Notes: a model not told the origin generated them from the letters alone. DNA of 11,367 bases from UMGS363 sp051881775 (GCA_051881775.1 JBJEQN010000071.1:1-11367), one strand, 5' to 3'. Numbered from the stretch's first letter, positions 4,483 through 10,843 are shown. Numbers and translations are program-made.

Positions 4483-4789
4483 ATTTTTTGGGTTCGTATT
4501 TTTCATTCTCTATTATTCTTTGTAGTGATTCAGCGTATTCTAATACTTTTTTCTTTTCTCTTGGCGGTAAATTGTCGTATGTATATTCTAATTTCTGTTT
4601 ATCGTTCATTAAATAAAAACTGCTGTCTTTTGCTTTGTAGTCCTTGTGTCTGTAATACTGCTGTCTTTCTTCACGTTCTTTTGTTTTATATTTATTAAGT
4701 TCATTTTCATTTTTTATAGCTCTTGCAATCACAATTATTAAAATTACTATTCCTGCAATAATTAAAAATTTTGGTGATAATTCTATCAT
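4481..4789 (-). CDS. Membrane-anchored protein co-transcribed with the phage repressor
   Basis: A 102-residue protein with one N-terminal transmembrane segment (FLIIAGIVILIIVIARAI, about residues 8-25), followed by a long, charged, probably helical cytoplasmic part rich in Lys, Glu, Arg and Tyr. The family is not recognised. It is the second gene of a leftward pair, 12 bases after the XRE repressor stop, with GGGGAAAG as ribosome binding site, and ends at a strong terminator. Expression with the repressor, in the lysogenic state, makes immunity or superinfection exclusion at the membrane a fair guess, but this is inference from position only. Confidence 0.7.
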   Translation of the reverse strand: MIELSPKFLIIAGIVILIIVIARAIKNENELNKYKTKEREERQQYYRHKDYKAKDSSFYLMNDKQKLEYTYDNLPPREKKKVLEYAESLQRIIENEKYEPKK

Positions 4790-4801
4790 TTTACTTTCCC
4801 C

Positions 4802-5020
4802 TTATTTGCATTTATTTATGTTTTTACAATTTGTCAATCCTGCTATATAGTCAATTGATACATCGTAATATTTTGCCAAAGTTACTATTACATCAAACGG
4901 TGGTGTTCTTTCACCTGTTTCGTACCTGATGTAAGAATTTTTTGAAATATAAGCGATTTTTGCACATTCAACTTGTGAAATGTCTGCATCTTCTCTTAAA
5001 TCTCGTAATCTTGTAAACAT
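4802..5020 (-). CDS. XRE/Cro-CI family repressor of the inovirus
   Basis: A 72-residue helix-turn-helix protein. ISQVECAKIAYISKNSYIRYETGERTPPFDVIVTLAKYYDVSIDYIAGLT is not continuous evidence of anything else: the key segments ISQVECAKIA, KNSYIRYETGER and VIVTLAKYYDVSIDYI are the classic XRE fold. It starts at ATG after AAAAGGAGAG. It is divergent from the structural/replication operon, and the gap between them contains three near-identical palindromic operators overlapping both promoters. It is most likely the lysogeny repressor, shutting off the rightward operon and controlling its own synthesis. No protease-linked C-terminal domain is present, so induction would not follow the RecA self-cleavage route. 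Confidence 0.88.
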   Translation of the reverse strand: MFTRLRDLREDADISQVECAKIAYISKNSYIRYETGERTPPFDVIVTLAKYYDVSIDYIAGLTNCKNINKCK

Positions 5021-5040
5021 TTTTAACTCTCCTTTTGTTT

Positions 5041-5046
5041 ATTATA
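5041..5046 (-). promoter_or_regulatory. -10 box of the repressor promoter
   Basis: Read on the minus strand this is TATAAT, about 20 bases before the repressor start. A TTGTCA lies 21 bases further upstream, which is wider than normal, so the -35 is weak or differently placed. The first operator occupies the space directly upstream of the -10 box. Confidence 0.5.
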
Positions 5047-5053
5047 ACAAAAT

Positions 5054-5117
5054 ACCCCGTATGGGGTTGACAAAATACCCCATATGGAGTATTATATTAA
5101 TATACCCCATATGGGGT
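5054..5117. promoter_or_regulatory. Three palindromic operators of the phage repressor
   Basis: ACCCCGTATGGGGT (5054-5067), ACCCCATATGGAGT (5077-5090) and ACCCCATATGGGGT (5104-5117), with centres 23 and 27 bases apart. The first overlaps the -35 box of the rightward promoter, the second lies between -35 and -10, and the third follows the -10 box. This is the layout of a CI/Cro-type switch, with cooperative binding likely. Confidence 0.85.
5067..5095 (+). promoter_or_regulatory. Main rightward promoter of the inovirus operon
   Basis: TTGACA (5067-5072), 17 bases, TATTAT (5090-5095), embedded in the three operators. It precedes a closely packed set of rightward genes, beginning with the 5148 gene. 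Confidence 0.82.
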
Positions 5118-5147
5118 ACATAATTCAATCGAAAGGAGTAAAAGCAA

Positions 5148-5486
5148 ATGAAATGTGTAATTATTGGAATTAAGCCGCAGGATTATACAAACAGAGATAA
5201 CAAGCATGTTAAAGGCTATCATTTTAATCTTCTCTCTGATAATACCGATGTTTTCGGCAAAGTTTTTAAAGATTGCTTTATAGCTGCTGATTCTCCCGTT
5301 TATCAGAATAATCTTGCAATTATGAACGACCTTAGTCAGCTTCTTGGCAGGGAGGTTAATGCTGAATGGGACGTTGAACAGTACGGACAGAAGTCTGTGA
5401 AACGTCTTATCAGCTTTGAATTTACCGACAAGTTTTTTGACCTTGTACAGCGTGATTCTTCCAAGGCTGAAAAGGTTGTAAAGTAA
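5148..5486 (+). CDS. Probable ssDNA-binding protein (inovirus gene V position)
   Basis: A 112-residue soluble protein, first gene of the rightward operon, with a strong ribosome binding site (GAAAGGAG) and no signal peptide or membrane segment. It begins MKCVIIGIKP and has alternating hydrophobic and polar stretches (KGYHFNLLSD, SFEFTDKFFDL) compatible with a small beta-barrel. In filamentous phages the gene placed near Rep and before the coat genes encodes the ssDNA-binding protein that coats replicated single strands before packaging. This assignment rests on size, solubility and position rather than on a motif I can recognise. Confidence 0.72.
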   Translation: MKCVIIGIKPQDYTNRDNKHVKGYHFNLLSDNTDVFGKVFKDCFIAADSPVYQNNLAIMNDLSQLLGREVNAEWDVEQYGQKSVKRLISFEFTDKFFDLVQRDSSKAEKVVK

Positions 5487-5803
5487 TGATTGACAATATC
5501 GAAAATTCCGAGACCACCACAACCGAAACCACCGAAACCGTTGTGCCGTCTGAAACTGAAAGCGTAACCGCAGCTACATATCAAGTTTCTTTGTACATTC
5601 CTGAAATCGGGTTTGTTGACGGCACTATTTCTGGTGGTAATACTGTTGATACTTCCGAAATTGTTTCCGCCTTGGAAGATATAAAGCAACAGCAGGAACA
5701 GCAGAATGTTACTTTGATGAATCTTTCTGTTATTTCTCTTCTTTACGTTGCTTTGTTCGGTATAGTGATAGCCCAGGGATTTGTTAAACTTGTGAAGAGG
5801 TGA
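5486..5803 (+). CDS. Small membrane protein with Thr/Glu-rich N-terminus (possible minor virion protein)
   Basis: A 105-residue protein whose start codon overlaps the stop of the previous gene by one base, indicating translational coupling. Residues 7-30 are very rich in Thr and Glu (SETTTTETTETV, SETESVTAAT). The middle contains a Gln-rich segment (IKQQQEQQN). A transmembrane helix follows (LSVISLLYVALFGIVIAQGF, about residues 79-98), then a basic tail KLVKR. There is no N-terminal signal peptide. An acidic outside part, one membrane span and a basic inside end is the general plan of filamentous phage coat proteins, so a minor virion or assembly protein is plausible. The family is not recognised. 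Confidence 0.75.
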   Translation: MIDNIENSETTTTETTETVVPSETESVTAATYQVSLYIPEIGFVDGTISGGNTVDTSEIVSALEDIKQQQEQQNVTLMNLSVISLLYVALFGIVIAQGFVKLVKR

Positions 5804-5807
5804 GCGC

Positions 5808-5936
5808 ATGGAAACATTTTTAAATTGTGCTTTCTATCTTCTTGCCGTTGGTTTTTCTATCGGTGTTATCTACGGTGTCATGATCCTTTTAGCGCTGGGG
5901 ATCCTTGATATATTTAAGAAACTTACTTCAAACTAA
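5808..5936 (+). CDS. 42-residue membrane protein (possible minor coat protein)
   Basis: ATG at 5808 lies four bases after the previous stop; GAAGAGGTGAG upstream serves as ribosome binding site. The product has one long hydrophobic segment (CAFYLLAVGFSIGVIYGVMI, continuing LLALGILDIF) and ends in KKLTSN, positive on the inner side. Size and position just before the major coat gene resemble the tiny pVII/pIX minor coat proteins of filamentous phages. That role is an inference. Confidence 0.65.
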   Translation: METFLNCAFYLLAVGFSIGVIYGVMILLALGILDIFKKLTSN

Positions 5937-5956
5937 TTTACAGGAGGTAAAATGAA

Positions 5957-6256
5957 ATGAAATTTTTAACTGCTATTAAAAATCGTGTTTCCAGTGCGAC
6001 AAAGAAGGTCGCAGCCGTTGCTCTTTCTGCTTGCATGGCTGTTTCAATGCTTGCTATGTCTGCATTCGCTGAATCTGGTGCTTCTGCTTCCGGTGTTTAC
6101 GACACCGTTACAAGCTCTATGACAACTGAGCTTACAAGCCTTGTCTCTAAGGCTGGTGTAGCTATTGCCGGCGTTGTAGGCGTTGGTCTTGTCATCTTCG
6201 GCGTAAAGTGGCTTGTCGGCGTTCTTAAGTCGTTCTTCAAGAAGCTCGCTTCTTAA
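5957..6256 (+). CDS. Major coat protein precursor (pVIII-like)
   Basis: A 99-residue precursor. It has a basic N-terminus (KFLTAIKNR and KK at 16-17), a hydrophobic core (VAAVALSACMAVSMLAM) and a signal peptidase site after AFA at residue 38, leaving a mature protein of about 61 residues. The mature part has a short amphipathic outer segment, a transmembrane helix (AGVAIAGVVGVGLVIFGVKW) and a basic C-terminus (KSFFKKLAS), the precise architecture of inovirus major coat proteins, whose basic end faces the DNA inside the filament. The start is fixed by CAGGAGGT ten bases upstream; an earlier ATG at 5952 yields only two codons. A terminator-like hairpin after the gene separates it from the assembly genes, consistent with its need for much higher expression. 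Confidence 0.93.
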   Translation: MKFLTAIKNRVSSATKKVAAVALSACMAVSMLAMSAFAESGASASGVYDTVTSSMTTELTSLVSKAGVAIAGVVGVGLVIFGVKWLVGVLKSFFKKLAS

Positions 6257-6293
6257 CCAATATCACCGTTGCAGCGTTTGGACTGTAACGCTT

Positions 6294-6330
6294 GTGCAGG
6301 TGTATTAATTAATGCGCCTGCACTTTTTTT
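6294..6330 (+). terminator. Terminator between coat protein and Zot genes
   Basis: GTGCAGG (6294-6300) / CCTGCAC (6317-6323) followed by seven T. In classical filamentous phages a terminator lies directly after gene VIII, so that the coat gene is transcribed far more than the genes beyond it. The same arrangement is seen here. Confidence 0.85.
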
Positions 6331-6353
6331 ATAAAAAATATGGTGGTGTTAAA

Positions 6354-7130
6354 ATGATTGAATTATATTCCGGAACTCCCGGAAGCGGTAAATCCTTGCA
6401 TACTGCTCATGAAATTTCGGAGTGGCTCAGAGCCGGTAAAAATGTTATCTCTACAATGGATATTGATACAGATTTATGTTTCTTGAATCCTTTTCAGAAG
6501 TGGTATGTTAATCACTTCAACCGTAAACCAAAACACATAAAGCGTAATAGGAAAGCTGATAATTTTTATTACATTCCTATCGAAGAAGTAACACCCGATT
6601 ATCTTTATGCTTTCGCCGCTAAATATCATGTGTTCGGAAAAGAACATCAGACCGTTGTCTTCCTTGATGAATGCGTTGCAATATTCAGCCCCACAGCACT
6701 TGCAGAGGATAAGGACGGCATAAAGAAGTGGAACTCCTGGGACACCTTTTTTCGTAAACATAGGCACATTGGTTTTGATCTTGTTCTTATTCCTCAGAGT
6801 AAGCGCCTTATTCAAAGAAAGGTGCTTGAGTATTGCGAATTTGAAGTTAAGCATTATAACCGCAAGAATCAAGGTTTTCTCGGTTGGCTTTTTTCTTTGT
6901 TTGTTGGTGGCTCTCTTTTCTCCTGGTCTCGCTCCTGGCGTGGTACAGGAAATACGCCTTTTGAGCAAGGTTTCTTTACTTACAAGCCTATTTACGGCTT
7001 GATGTATAACAGTTATTGTATGTTCAACGATACTTTAAACCCGTTTAAGGAAGTTGAACGAAAAAAATACATTATTAAACTTACCGAATTATTAAATGAA
7101 AGGGTGAAACAACTTGAAGAAAATAATTAA
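6354..7130 (+). CDS. zot: Zot-family assembly ATPase (pI-like)
   Basis: A 258-residue inner-membrane ATPase that drives extrusion and assembly of the filament. It has Walker A GTPGSGKS (residues 7-14), Walker B TVVFLDEC (100-107), and an IGFDLVLIPQS segment (139-149) typical of the Zot/pI N-terminal domain. A hydrophobic stretch (FLGWLFSLFVGGSLF, about 175-189) is the likely membrane contact, leaving a short C-terminal part of about 70 residues. The start at ATG 6354 follows a GGTGGTG ribosome binding site. The upstream in-frame ATG at 6312 lies within the terminator stem and is rejected. It overlaps the next gene by 17 bases. No secretin gene follows, fitting a host without an outer membrane. 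The name Zot is a family label; no toxin activity is implied. Confidence 0.93.
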   Translation: MIELYSGTPGSGKSLHTAHEISEWLRAGKNVISTMDIDTDLCFLNPFQKWYVNHFNRKPKHIKRNRKADNFYYIPIEEVTPDYLYAFAAKYHVFGKEHQTVVFLDECVAIFSPTALAEDKDGIKKWNSWDTFFRKHRHIGFDLVLIPQSKRLIQRKVLEYCEFEVKHYNRKNQGFLGWLFSLFVGGSLFSWSRSWRGTGNTPFEQGFFTYKPIYGLMYNSYCMFNDTLNPFKEVERKKYIIKLTELLNERVKQLEENN

Positions 7131-8346
7131 ACGTATAGCTGCTATAATCTGCGTTGCTGTTTTTACAATATCAAATATTGTTATGCCTGTTGCCGCTTCT
7201 TTTGGTATTGGTGTAGCTGCGCCCCTTGTTGCATTGGTTAGTTATGTTCTTGTAACTGCAGGTGTTATTTCTTCTGAACAGGCTTCTAATTATACAGATA
7301 CTCAAATTATTAATGAGTTTTTCCGATGGAGCAACGACCCTTTAGGAACTTTTGGCTATACTATGGCAACAATTCCTATTGACGATAAAATGAAATCTCT
7401 TTTAGATCTTGTTATTGGTAGTCTTGAATATACCGGTTTTTCTGATTGGGTTTCTGATTCTAAAGATGATGTTGCTACTGAATCTACAATTGATTTAAAA
7501 GGCTATGGAGCTGTTGTTCAGTTGAAAGACACTTCATTTACTGGTTATTGTACTTATACAGAATATTGCGAATATATCGAAATACAATCCTTTACATCTG
7601 GTGTTTCTGGTGTTGCTGTTAATTGTCAAGCATATATTTCTAACTCTAATCGTGATCTTATTAAACCTGATAGCGGCAATTTAGCTTTTCCTGCTGACAT
7701 GTATTATTTTTCTGGTGATGTTCGTTATCCCGACGGTTCAAAAGCTGATGATTATATTACAGATGGTTCTGTTTCTTTACCTATAGGCACTGTAATTATT
7801 GACGGCGTGGAGTATCCTATCAGCGATGACGGAACCGTTACTATAGATGGCGTAACTTACACAATAAATGATGACGGAACTATAACTGTAGACGGTGTTA
7901 CATATTATCCTGAATATGATTTTCCTGTTTATGATGATACAGCGCTCCGAGATCTTCTTGCTCGTCTTTTATCTCTTCTTGATGATGCAAACGTTCCTTC
8001 TGATACAACATCTGATGATATTATAGATAATACTCAATCTGTTGTAATTGCTGATGCTGATTTTGGGAAGTTGACTATGGATAAATCAATAGCAACTGTT
8101 TTCCCTTTTTGCATACCTTGGGATTTTTATAACGGCTTGAAGCTTCTTTCAACGAATCCTGTTGCTCCACGTTTTGAAGTTCCTTTTGAGATTCCTCAAT
8201 ATCATTTTTTCCCCGGATTCAAAAAAATGATTGTTGTTGATTTTTCTGATTACGAGCAATATTTTTATATTGTGCGCTGGGGAATGTTTACTATTGCTAT
8301 GTTCGGTATGTGTTTCTTAACTTTTAAAATCGTTAAGGGGGCTTAA
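7114..8346 (+). CDS. Adsorption/attachment protein (pIII-like)
   Basis: A 410-residue exported protein placed after Zot. It starts at TTG 7114 (ribosome binding site AAAGGGTG). This start gives a good signal peptide: KKIIKR, hydrophobic IAAIICVAVFTISNIV, then cleavage near PVAAS (about residue 28-29). The C-terminal end has a membrane anchor (about 382-406, YFYIVRWGMFTIAMFGMCFL) and a lysine. Residues 227-269 hold three consecutive repeats of about 15 residues (IDGVEYPISDDGT, IDGVTYTINDDGT, VDGVTYYPEYD) like short beta-hairpins. The size, signal peptide, C-terminal anchor and position match the tip protein that binds the host receptor and releases the virion. The middle domain is not one I recognise and presumably fits a host-specific receptor. 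It may have a Gram-positive wall target rather than a pilus. Confidence 0.85.
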   Translation: MKKIIKRIAAIICVAVFTISNIVMPVAASFGIGVAAPLVALVSYVLVTAGVISSEQASNYTDTQIINEFFRWSNDPLGTFGYTMATIPIDDKMKSLLDLVIGSLEYTGFSDWVSDSKDDVATESTIDLKGYGAVVQLKDTSFTGYCTYTEYCEYIEIQSFTSGVSGVAVNCQAYISNSNRDLIKPDSGNLAFPADMYYFSGDVRYPDGSKADDYITDGSVSLPIGTVIIDGVEYPISDDGTVTIDGVTYTINDDGTITVDGVTYYPEYDFPVYDDTALRDLLARLLSLLDDANVPSDTTSDDIIDNTQSVVIADADFGKLTMDKSIATVFPFCIPWDFYNGLKLLSTNPVAPRFEVPFEIPQYHFFPGFKKMIVVDFSDYEQYFYIVRWGMFTIAMFGMCFLTFKIVKGA

Positions 8347-8348
8347 TT

Positions 8349-8591
8349 ATGGATTTTTTTAATGCTGTTGCCGATAAATTTCAACAACTCGGAAATTCTA
8401 TTATCCAATCTCTTCCCGGTTCTCCTGTTCAATGGATTGCTACAAATCCGACTATTCAAAAATATCTTGGTTGGGTCAATTGGTTTATTCCTATTCAAAG
8501 TATTGTTGCCGTTTATGAGGTTTGGCTTGTTTGTATTCTAATTTATTATATGATTCAAGTTGTTTTACGTTGGGTTAAGGTTATAGAATAA
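8349..8591 (+). CDS. 80-residue membrane protein (pVI-like minor coat candidate)
   Basis: It starts three bases after the stop of the adsorption gene (ribosome binding site AAGGGGG). It has an amphipathic N-terminus (MDFFNAVADKFQQLGNSIIQ), then a hydrophobic part with one or two membrane spans (WVNWFIPIQSIVAVYEVWLV and CILIYYMIQVVLRWV) and a charged end KVIE. The position directly after the pIII-like gene is where pVI lies in many inoviruses; pVI caps the same end of the filament. Identification rests on position and topology. Its stop codon is inside the large inverted repeat at 8583-8652. Confidence 0.72.
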   Translation: MDFFNAVADKFQQLGNSIIQSLPGSPVQWIATNPTIQKYLGWVNWFIPIQSIVAVYEVWLVCILIYYMIQVVLRWVKVIE

Positions 8592-8652
8592 AAATTTTCG
8601 TGGGAAACCGCAGCGTAGCGGAGGAGGGACCCACGCAAAATTTTTATTCTAT
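8583..8652. repeat. Long inverted repeat with inner hairpin (packaging-signal or second-strand-origin candidate)
   Basis: The left arm 8583-8604 and right arm 8630-8652 are complementary over 22 pairs with one bulged base (ATAGAATAAAAATTTT then GTGGG, against CCCACG then AAAATTTTTATTCTAT). Within the 25-base loop CCGC (8608-8611) pairs with GCGG (8618-8621). It is the longest fold in element B. A transcription terminator is possible (T runs on both strands), as is the hairpin that marks filamentous phage ssDNA for packaging. Confidence 0.75.
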
Positions 8653-8670
8653 ATAAGGTGGTGGTTATAA

Positions 8671-8790
8671 ATGTCTGATTTTCTTATTCTTCTTGGTTTT
8701 ATTCTTCTTTTTGTTTCTGATATAATCAATTATTCTTGGATTATTCGTTTTTTGCATGATTTGGAAGAATTAAAACAAAAACTTGATTGA
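8671..8790 (+). CDS. 39-residue membrane protein
   Basis: ATG at 8671 follows a clear ribosome binding site (AAGGTGGTGG). It encodes one hydrophobic helix (FLILLGFILLFVSDIIN, about residues 4-20) and a charged tail LHDLEELKQKLD that is probably a short amphipathic helix. Nothing identifies it beyond small size and position among the virion genes; a pVII/pIX-type minor coat protein or an assembly helper is possible. It follows the long inverted repeat by 18 bases. Confidence 0.6.
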   Translation: MSDFLILLGFILLFVSDIINYSWIIRFLHDLEELKQKLD

Positions 8791-8810
8791 TAATTTTAAA
8801 TTTTTTAAAA

Positions 8811-8853
8811 GGCGGAGTGTTTCCGCCTACCCCTCCTGGCTAATTAGGGGGGT
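8811..8853. repeat. Two adjacent hairpins upstream of the replication genes
   Basis: GGCGGA (8811-8816) / TCCGCC (8822-8827), immediately followed by ACCCCT (8829-8834) pairing with AGGGG (8846-8850). No clear T run follows. This lies between the virion and replication genes and is a candidate for either a terminator or the nicking origin of the element B Rep. Confidence 0.5.
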
Positions 8854-8887
8854 ACAACCTAAATTCAAATAAAAAAGGGTGGTTATA

Positions 8888-9124
8888 ATGGCTAATATCA
8901 AAACAGGCGTTTGTCCTTCCTGCGGTAAAGAGCGAGAGCTTGCATATATTAAGTTCGGAGTTATTCAAAGTACAATGTGTGTGTACTGCCTTCATAAATA
9001 TTTGGAACGCTGCATTATACCTCGTCTGCGTAAAAACAATGATGAAACAACAGATAAATGCCAGATAGGCGAAAATGGCGTTGTAATAGGGGGTTACTTG
9101 AATAATGAACAGAGTGCTGTATGA
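8888..9124 (+). CDS. Small zinc-ribbon-like protein upstream of Rep
   Basis: A 78-residue protein starting at ATG 8888 after AAAAAAGGGTGG. A GTG at 8879 would add three residues but falls in the ribosome binding site. The paired motifs CPSCG (about 9-13) and CVYC (31-34) form a plausible four-cysteine zinc ribbon. The C-terminal half is polar and probably flexible (NNDETTDKCQIGENG). Its 3' end overlaps the Rep start by 20 bases, so the two are probably translationally coupled. A nucleic-acid-binding helper of replication or a transcription regulator is a reasonable guess; the family is not recognised. Confidence 0.72.
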   Translation: MANIKTGVCPSCGKERELAYIKFGVIQSTMCVYCLHKYLERCIIPRLRKNNDETTDKCQIGENGVVIGGYLNNEQSAV

Positions 9125-10079
9125 CTGGCTGACTTTTACAACAAAGATTCATAGCCTTCCCGGCGTTGTTTCTTTGCTCGGCTTTGAAAATGTGCCTTTT
9201 GAGCAACTCCGGGGGCGTTATTGCTATGCAGACCGCCTTTGTTATGACGGTATCAATATAATGTATAACGGGCGTGAAGATATGGGAATCTGCGTTGAAC
9301 TCTCCGGTCAAGGCTGCCGAAACTTTGAAACCCTTGGTAATGGCGATTATCAGCAGATTTTCGACTTGATTAATGAAAACTGGAATGCCGATAGTGATAA
9401 AAGAGAAATGAATATATCGCGCCTTGATGTTGCTTATGATGATTTTGAAAAAATTCTTGATTTGAATTATTTAATGCTTGCCGCTCAAAGAGGGGAGTAT
9501 GTAAGCAGGTGCAAAGATGTTGAAGTTATATTTAGTAACAAGGGTTGCTCTGTATGTCACGGTTCCAGGCTTCAAAGCAACGTTTACGTCCGTATTTATG
9601 ATAAAAAAATGGAACGTGGACGTGATGATCTGGATCACTGGGTCAGATGTGAAATGAAATTTAAAGATGATACCGCCCGTGGTTTTATTTCTCTTGGCGG
9701 CGATATACGCAAAAACTACTTTGATGTACTCAACAATTATTTGCGGTATGTTGTTCCCTCTGATAATGTAAGCAATAAATCAATGCTTCAGACTTCTCCG
9801 GAGTGGCTGCGCTTCATAGAATCCTGGGAGACCGTTAGTATTTTTGATAAACCCGGCACAACTTACAATCTCAGCAAGTTGGACGGCTACATAAATAATC
9901 AGCTTTCCGGAGCTCTTGTTACTTACATAAATATTGTCGGTGTTGATACCTTTGTTCAGAATATAAATGATTCTCGGAAGGGTAAATCCTTAAACCCTAA
10001 ATACAAGGAGCTTTCTAAAAAATACGGTGATTCATCTGATAACATCTTGAATTTTCTTGCAGAGAGGGAGAAAAAGTAA
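9105..10079 (+). CDS. Replication initiation protein, Rep_trans type (element B)
   Basis: A 324-residue rolling-circle initiator. It has ISRLDVAYDD (residues 104-113, metal-binding acidic motif), YVRIYDKKMERG (161-172, with the candidate nucleophile tyrosine in this motif) and HWVRCEMKFKD (178-188), the conserved order of the Rep_trans/replication initiation factor family found in Gram-positive plasmids such as pT181 and in many inoviruses. It would nick the double-stranded origin and give single strands for packaging. Start ATG 9105 follows TAGGGGGTTACTTGAATA. It belongs to another family than the HUH Rep at 2316, so the two elements do not depend on one replication protein. Confidence 0.9.
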   Translation: MNRVLYDWLTFTTKIHSLPGVVSLLGFENVPFEQLRGRYCYADRLCYDGINIMYNGREDMGICVELSGQGCRNFETLGNGDYQQIFDLINENWNADSDKREMNISRLDVAYDDFEKILDLNYLMLAAQRGEYVSRCKDVEVIFSNKGCSVCHGSRLQSNVYVRIYDKKMERGRDDLDHWVRCEMKFKDDTARGFISLGGDIRKNYFDVLNNYLRYVVPSDNVSNKSMLQTSPEWLRFIESWETVSIFDKPGTTYNLSKLDGYINNQLSGALVTYINIVGVDTFVQNINDSRKGKSLNPKYKELSKKYGDSSDNILNFLAEREKK

Positions 10080-10390
10080 TGGTAACACAAAAAGAGATCT
10101 TTTATCAGTATCTTTTAAATGAACGTGACAGGCTGGAAGCTGATGTTATTAACCTCCGGCAGACTTTGCGCCTGCGCCCTAATATTGATGCTGTTGATTG
10201 TTTGGAGCTTTCTCTTGCTATGGAACGCTTGAACGCTTTTATTGATTATAGCAATCACGCTATTGCTATTTTTAAGCTTTCTGTTCCTACTGATATACAA
10301 GCTCACATTGTTAACATTGATTTCACGTCATACAAGAAGGCAGCCGAGGAGCTGCGGAAGCATAATAAAATCATGAAAGGGGAGCGTTAA
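10079..10390 (+). CDS. 103-residue helical protein after Rep
   Basis: The start overlaps the Rep stop by one base (TAATG), with GAGAGGGAG just upstream, so it is translated with Rep. The sequence is largely alpha-helical and charged (IFYQYLLNERDRLEADVINLRQTL, here cited by its parts IFYQYLLNERDRLEAD and VINLRQTL; later YKKAAEELRKHNKIMKGER), suggesting a coiled-coil or helical bundle. There is no signal peptide or membrane segment. The family is not recognised. A replication accessory or regulator is suggested only by coupling to Rep. Confidence 0.72.
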   Translation: MVTQKEIFYQYLLNERDRLEADVINLRQTLRLRPNIDAVDCLELSLAMERLNAFIDYSNHAIAIFKLSVPTDIQAHIVNIDFTSYKKAAEELRKHNKIMKGER

Positions 10391-10392
10391 AA

Positions 10393-10524
10393 ATGTTTTT
10401 CAAATGTAAATGTTGCGGTAACTATTCTGATGATGGAGATCCTTTAAACTTCGTCTGCCTTAAATGTATTGATAGGGGAGTTTTAAAATTGAAGAAAACT
10501 AAAAGCAGGACATCTAAAAAATAG
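10393..10524 (+). CDS. 43-residue four-cysteine zinc-finger-like protein
   Basis: ATG at 10393 follows AAGGGGAGCG, two bases after the previous stop. The motifs CKCC (residues 5-8) and CLKC (22-25) could bind one zinc ion. The C-terminus is strongly basic (LKLKKTKSRTSKK), fitting contact with nucleic acid. With the zinc-ribbon protein at 8888 it brackets Rep and its partner. The last codons lie in the hairpin 10504-10534. Too short to assign to a family. Confidence 0.6.
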   Translation: MFFKCKCCGNYSDDGDPLNFVCLKCIDRGVLKLKKTKSRTSKK

Positions 10525-10534
10525 TTGTCCTGCT
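10504..10534. terminator. Terminator between convergent genes at the right of element B
   Basis: A 9-pair stem AGCAGGACA (10504-10512) / TGTCCTGCT (10526-10534). Read leftward it is followed by TTTTAGTTTTC, a good terminator for the ribbon-helix-helix gene. Rightward the T run is absent. It overlaps the end of the 10393 gene. Confidence 0.7.
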
Positions 10535-10542
10535 CCTGCGGC

Positions 10543-10719
10543 TTATTCCTGCGGCTTGTCGGCTTCCAGTAGCTTTATAATGTAAGCGTTTAGGCTCATT
10601 CCATGCGCTTCCGCTTGCGCTTTGTATTCGGCTTTTTTGCCTGCCTGAACTCTTACTTTTATGTCGTCGAATTTCTCAAAGTATTTGTTATTTGCTTTTT
10701 TCTGTGCTTCGCTTAACAT
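10543..10719 (-). CDS. Ribbon-helix-helix (Arc-like) repressor
   Basis: The preferred start is ATG 10719, after AGAGAGGTGAT, giving 58 residues; a GTG at 10728 lies in the ribosome binding site. The central segment FDDIKVRVQAGKKAEYKAQAEAHG followed by MSLNAYIIKLLEADK (cited here in pieces: IKVRVQAGKKAEYK, AEAHGMSLNAYI) is the classic ribbon-helix-helix: a beta strand binding DNA, then two helices with the conserved S-xN-x-YI turn. It is divergent from the 10893 gene. Three copies of a GTATAC-centred motif lie between the two, so it probably represses that gene and itself. It could act as antitoxin, copy control or a second lysogeny switch. Confidence 0.82.
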   Translation of the reverse strand: MLSEAQKKANNKYFEKFDDIKVRVQAGKKAEYKAQAEAHGMSLNAYIIKLLEADKPQE

Positions 10720-10755
10720 TTTTATCACCTCTCTTTTATTATATCATTCTTTAAT

Positions 10756-10835
10756 GTATCTGTATACATATAAATTGCACAAATATCTGTATACATATTT
10801 GTTTATATTACCAATTGATATATGTATACAGATAT
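10756..10835. promoter_or_regulatory. Three operator copies for the ribbon-helix-helix protein
   Basis: GTATCTGTATACATAT (10756-10771), ATATCTGTATACATAT (10783-10798) and, inverted, ATATGTATACAGATAT (10820-10835). The third sits just between the -35 and -10 boxes of the rightward promoter. The asymmetric CTGTATAC core allows orientation to be read; the first two are 27 bases apart. Confidence 0.78.
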
Positions 10836-10843
10836 GTTATAAT
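10815..10843 (+). promoter_or_regulatory. Promoter of the 58-residue gene at 10893
   Basis: TTGATA (10815-10820), 17 bases, TATAAT (10838-10843). The predicted transcript begins near 10850 and soon forms the hairpin AGAGG-GTAAAA-CCTCT (10857-10871). Confidence 0.75.

Noticed and set aside
6312..6353. N-terminal extension of the Zot protein from ATG 6312
   Set aside because: This ATG lies in the terminator stem, without ribosome binding site. ATG 6354 has GGTGGTG upstream and puts the Walker A motif at the usual position.
6474..6968. Minus-strand 164-codon frame opposite the Zot gene
   Set aside because: It is a shadow of the Zot reading frame; no ribosome binding site or recognisable domain.
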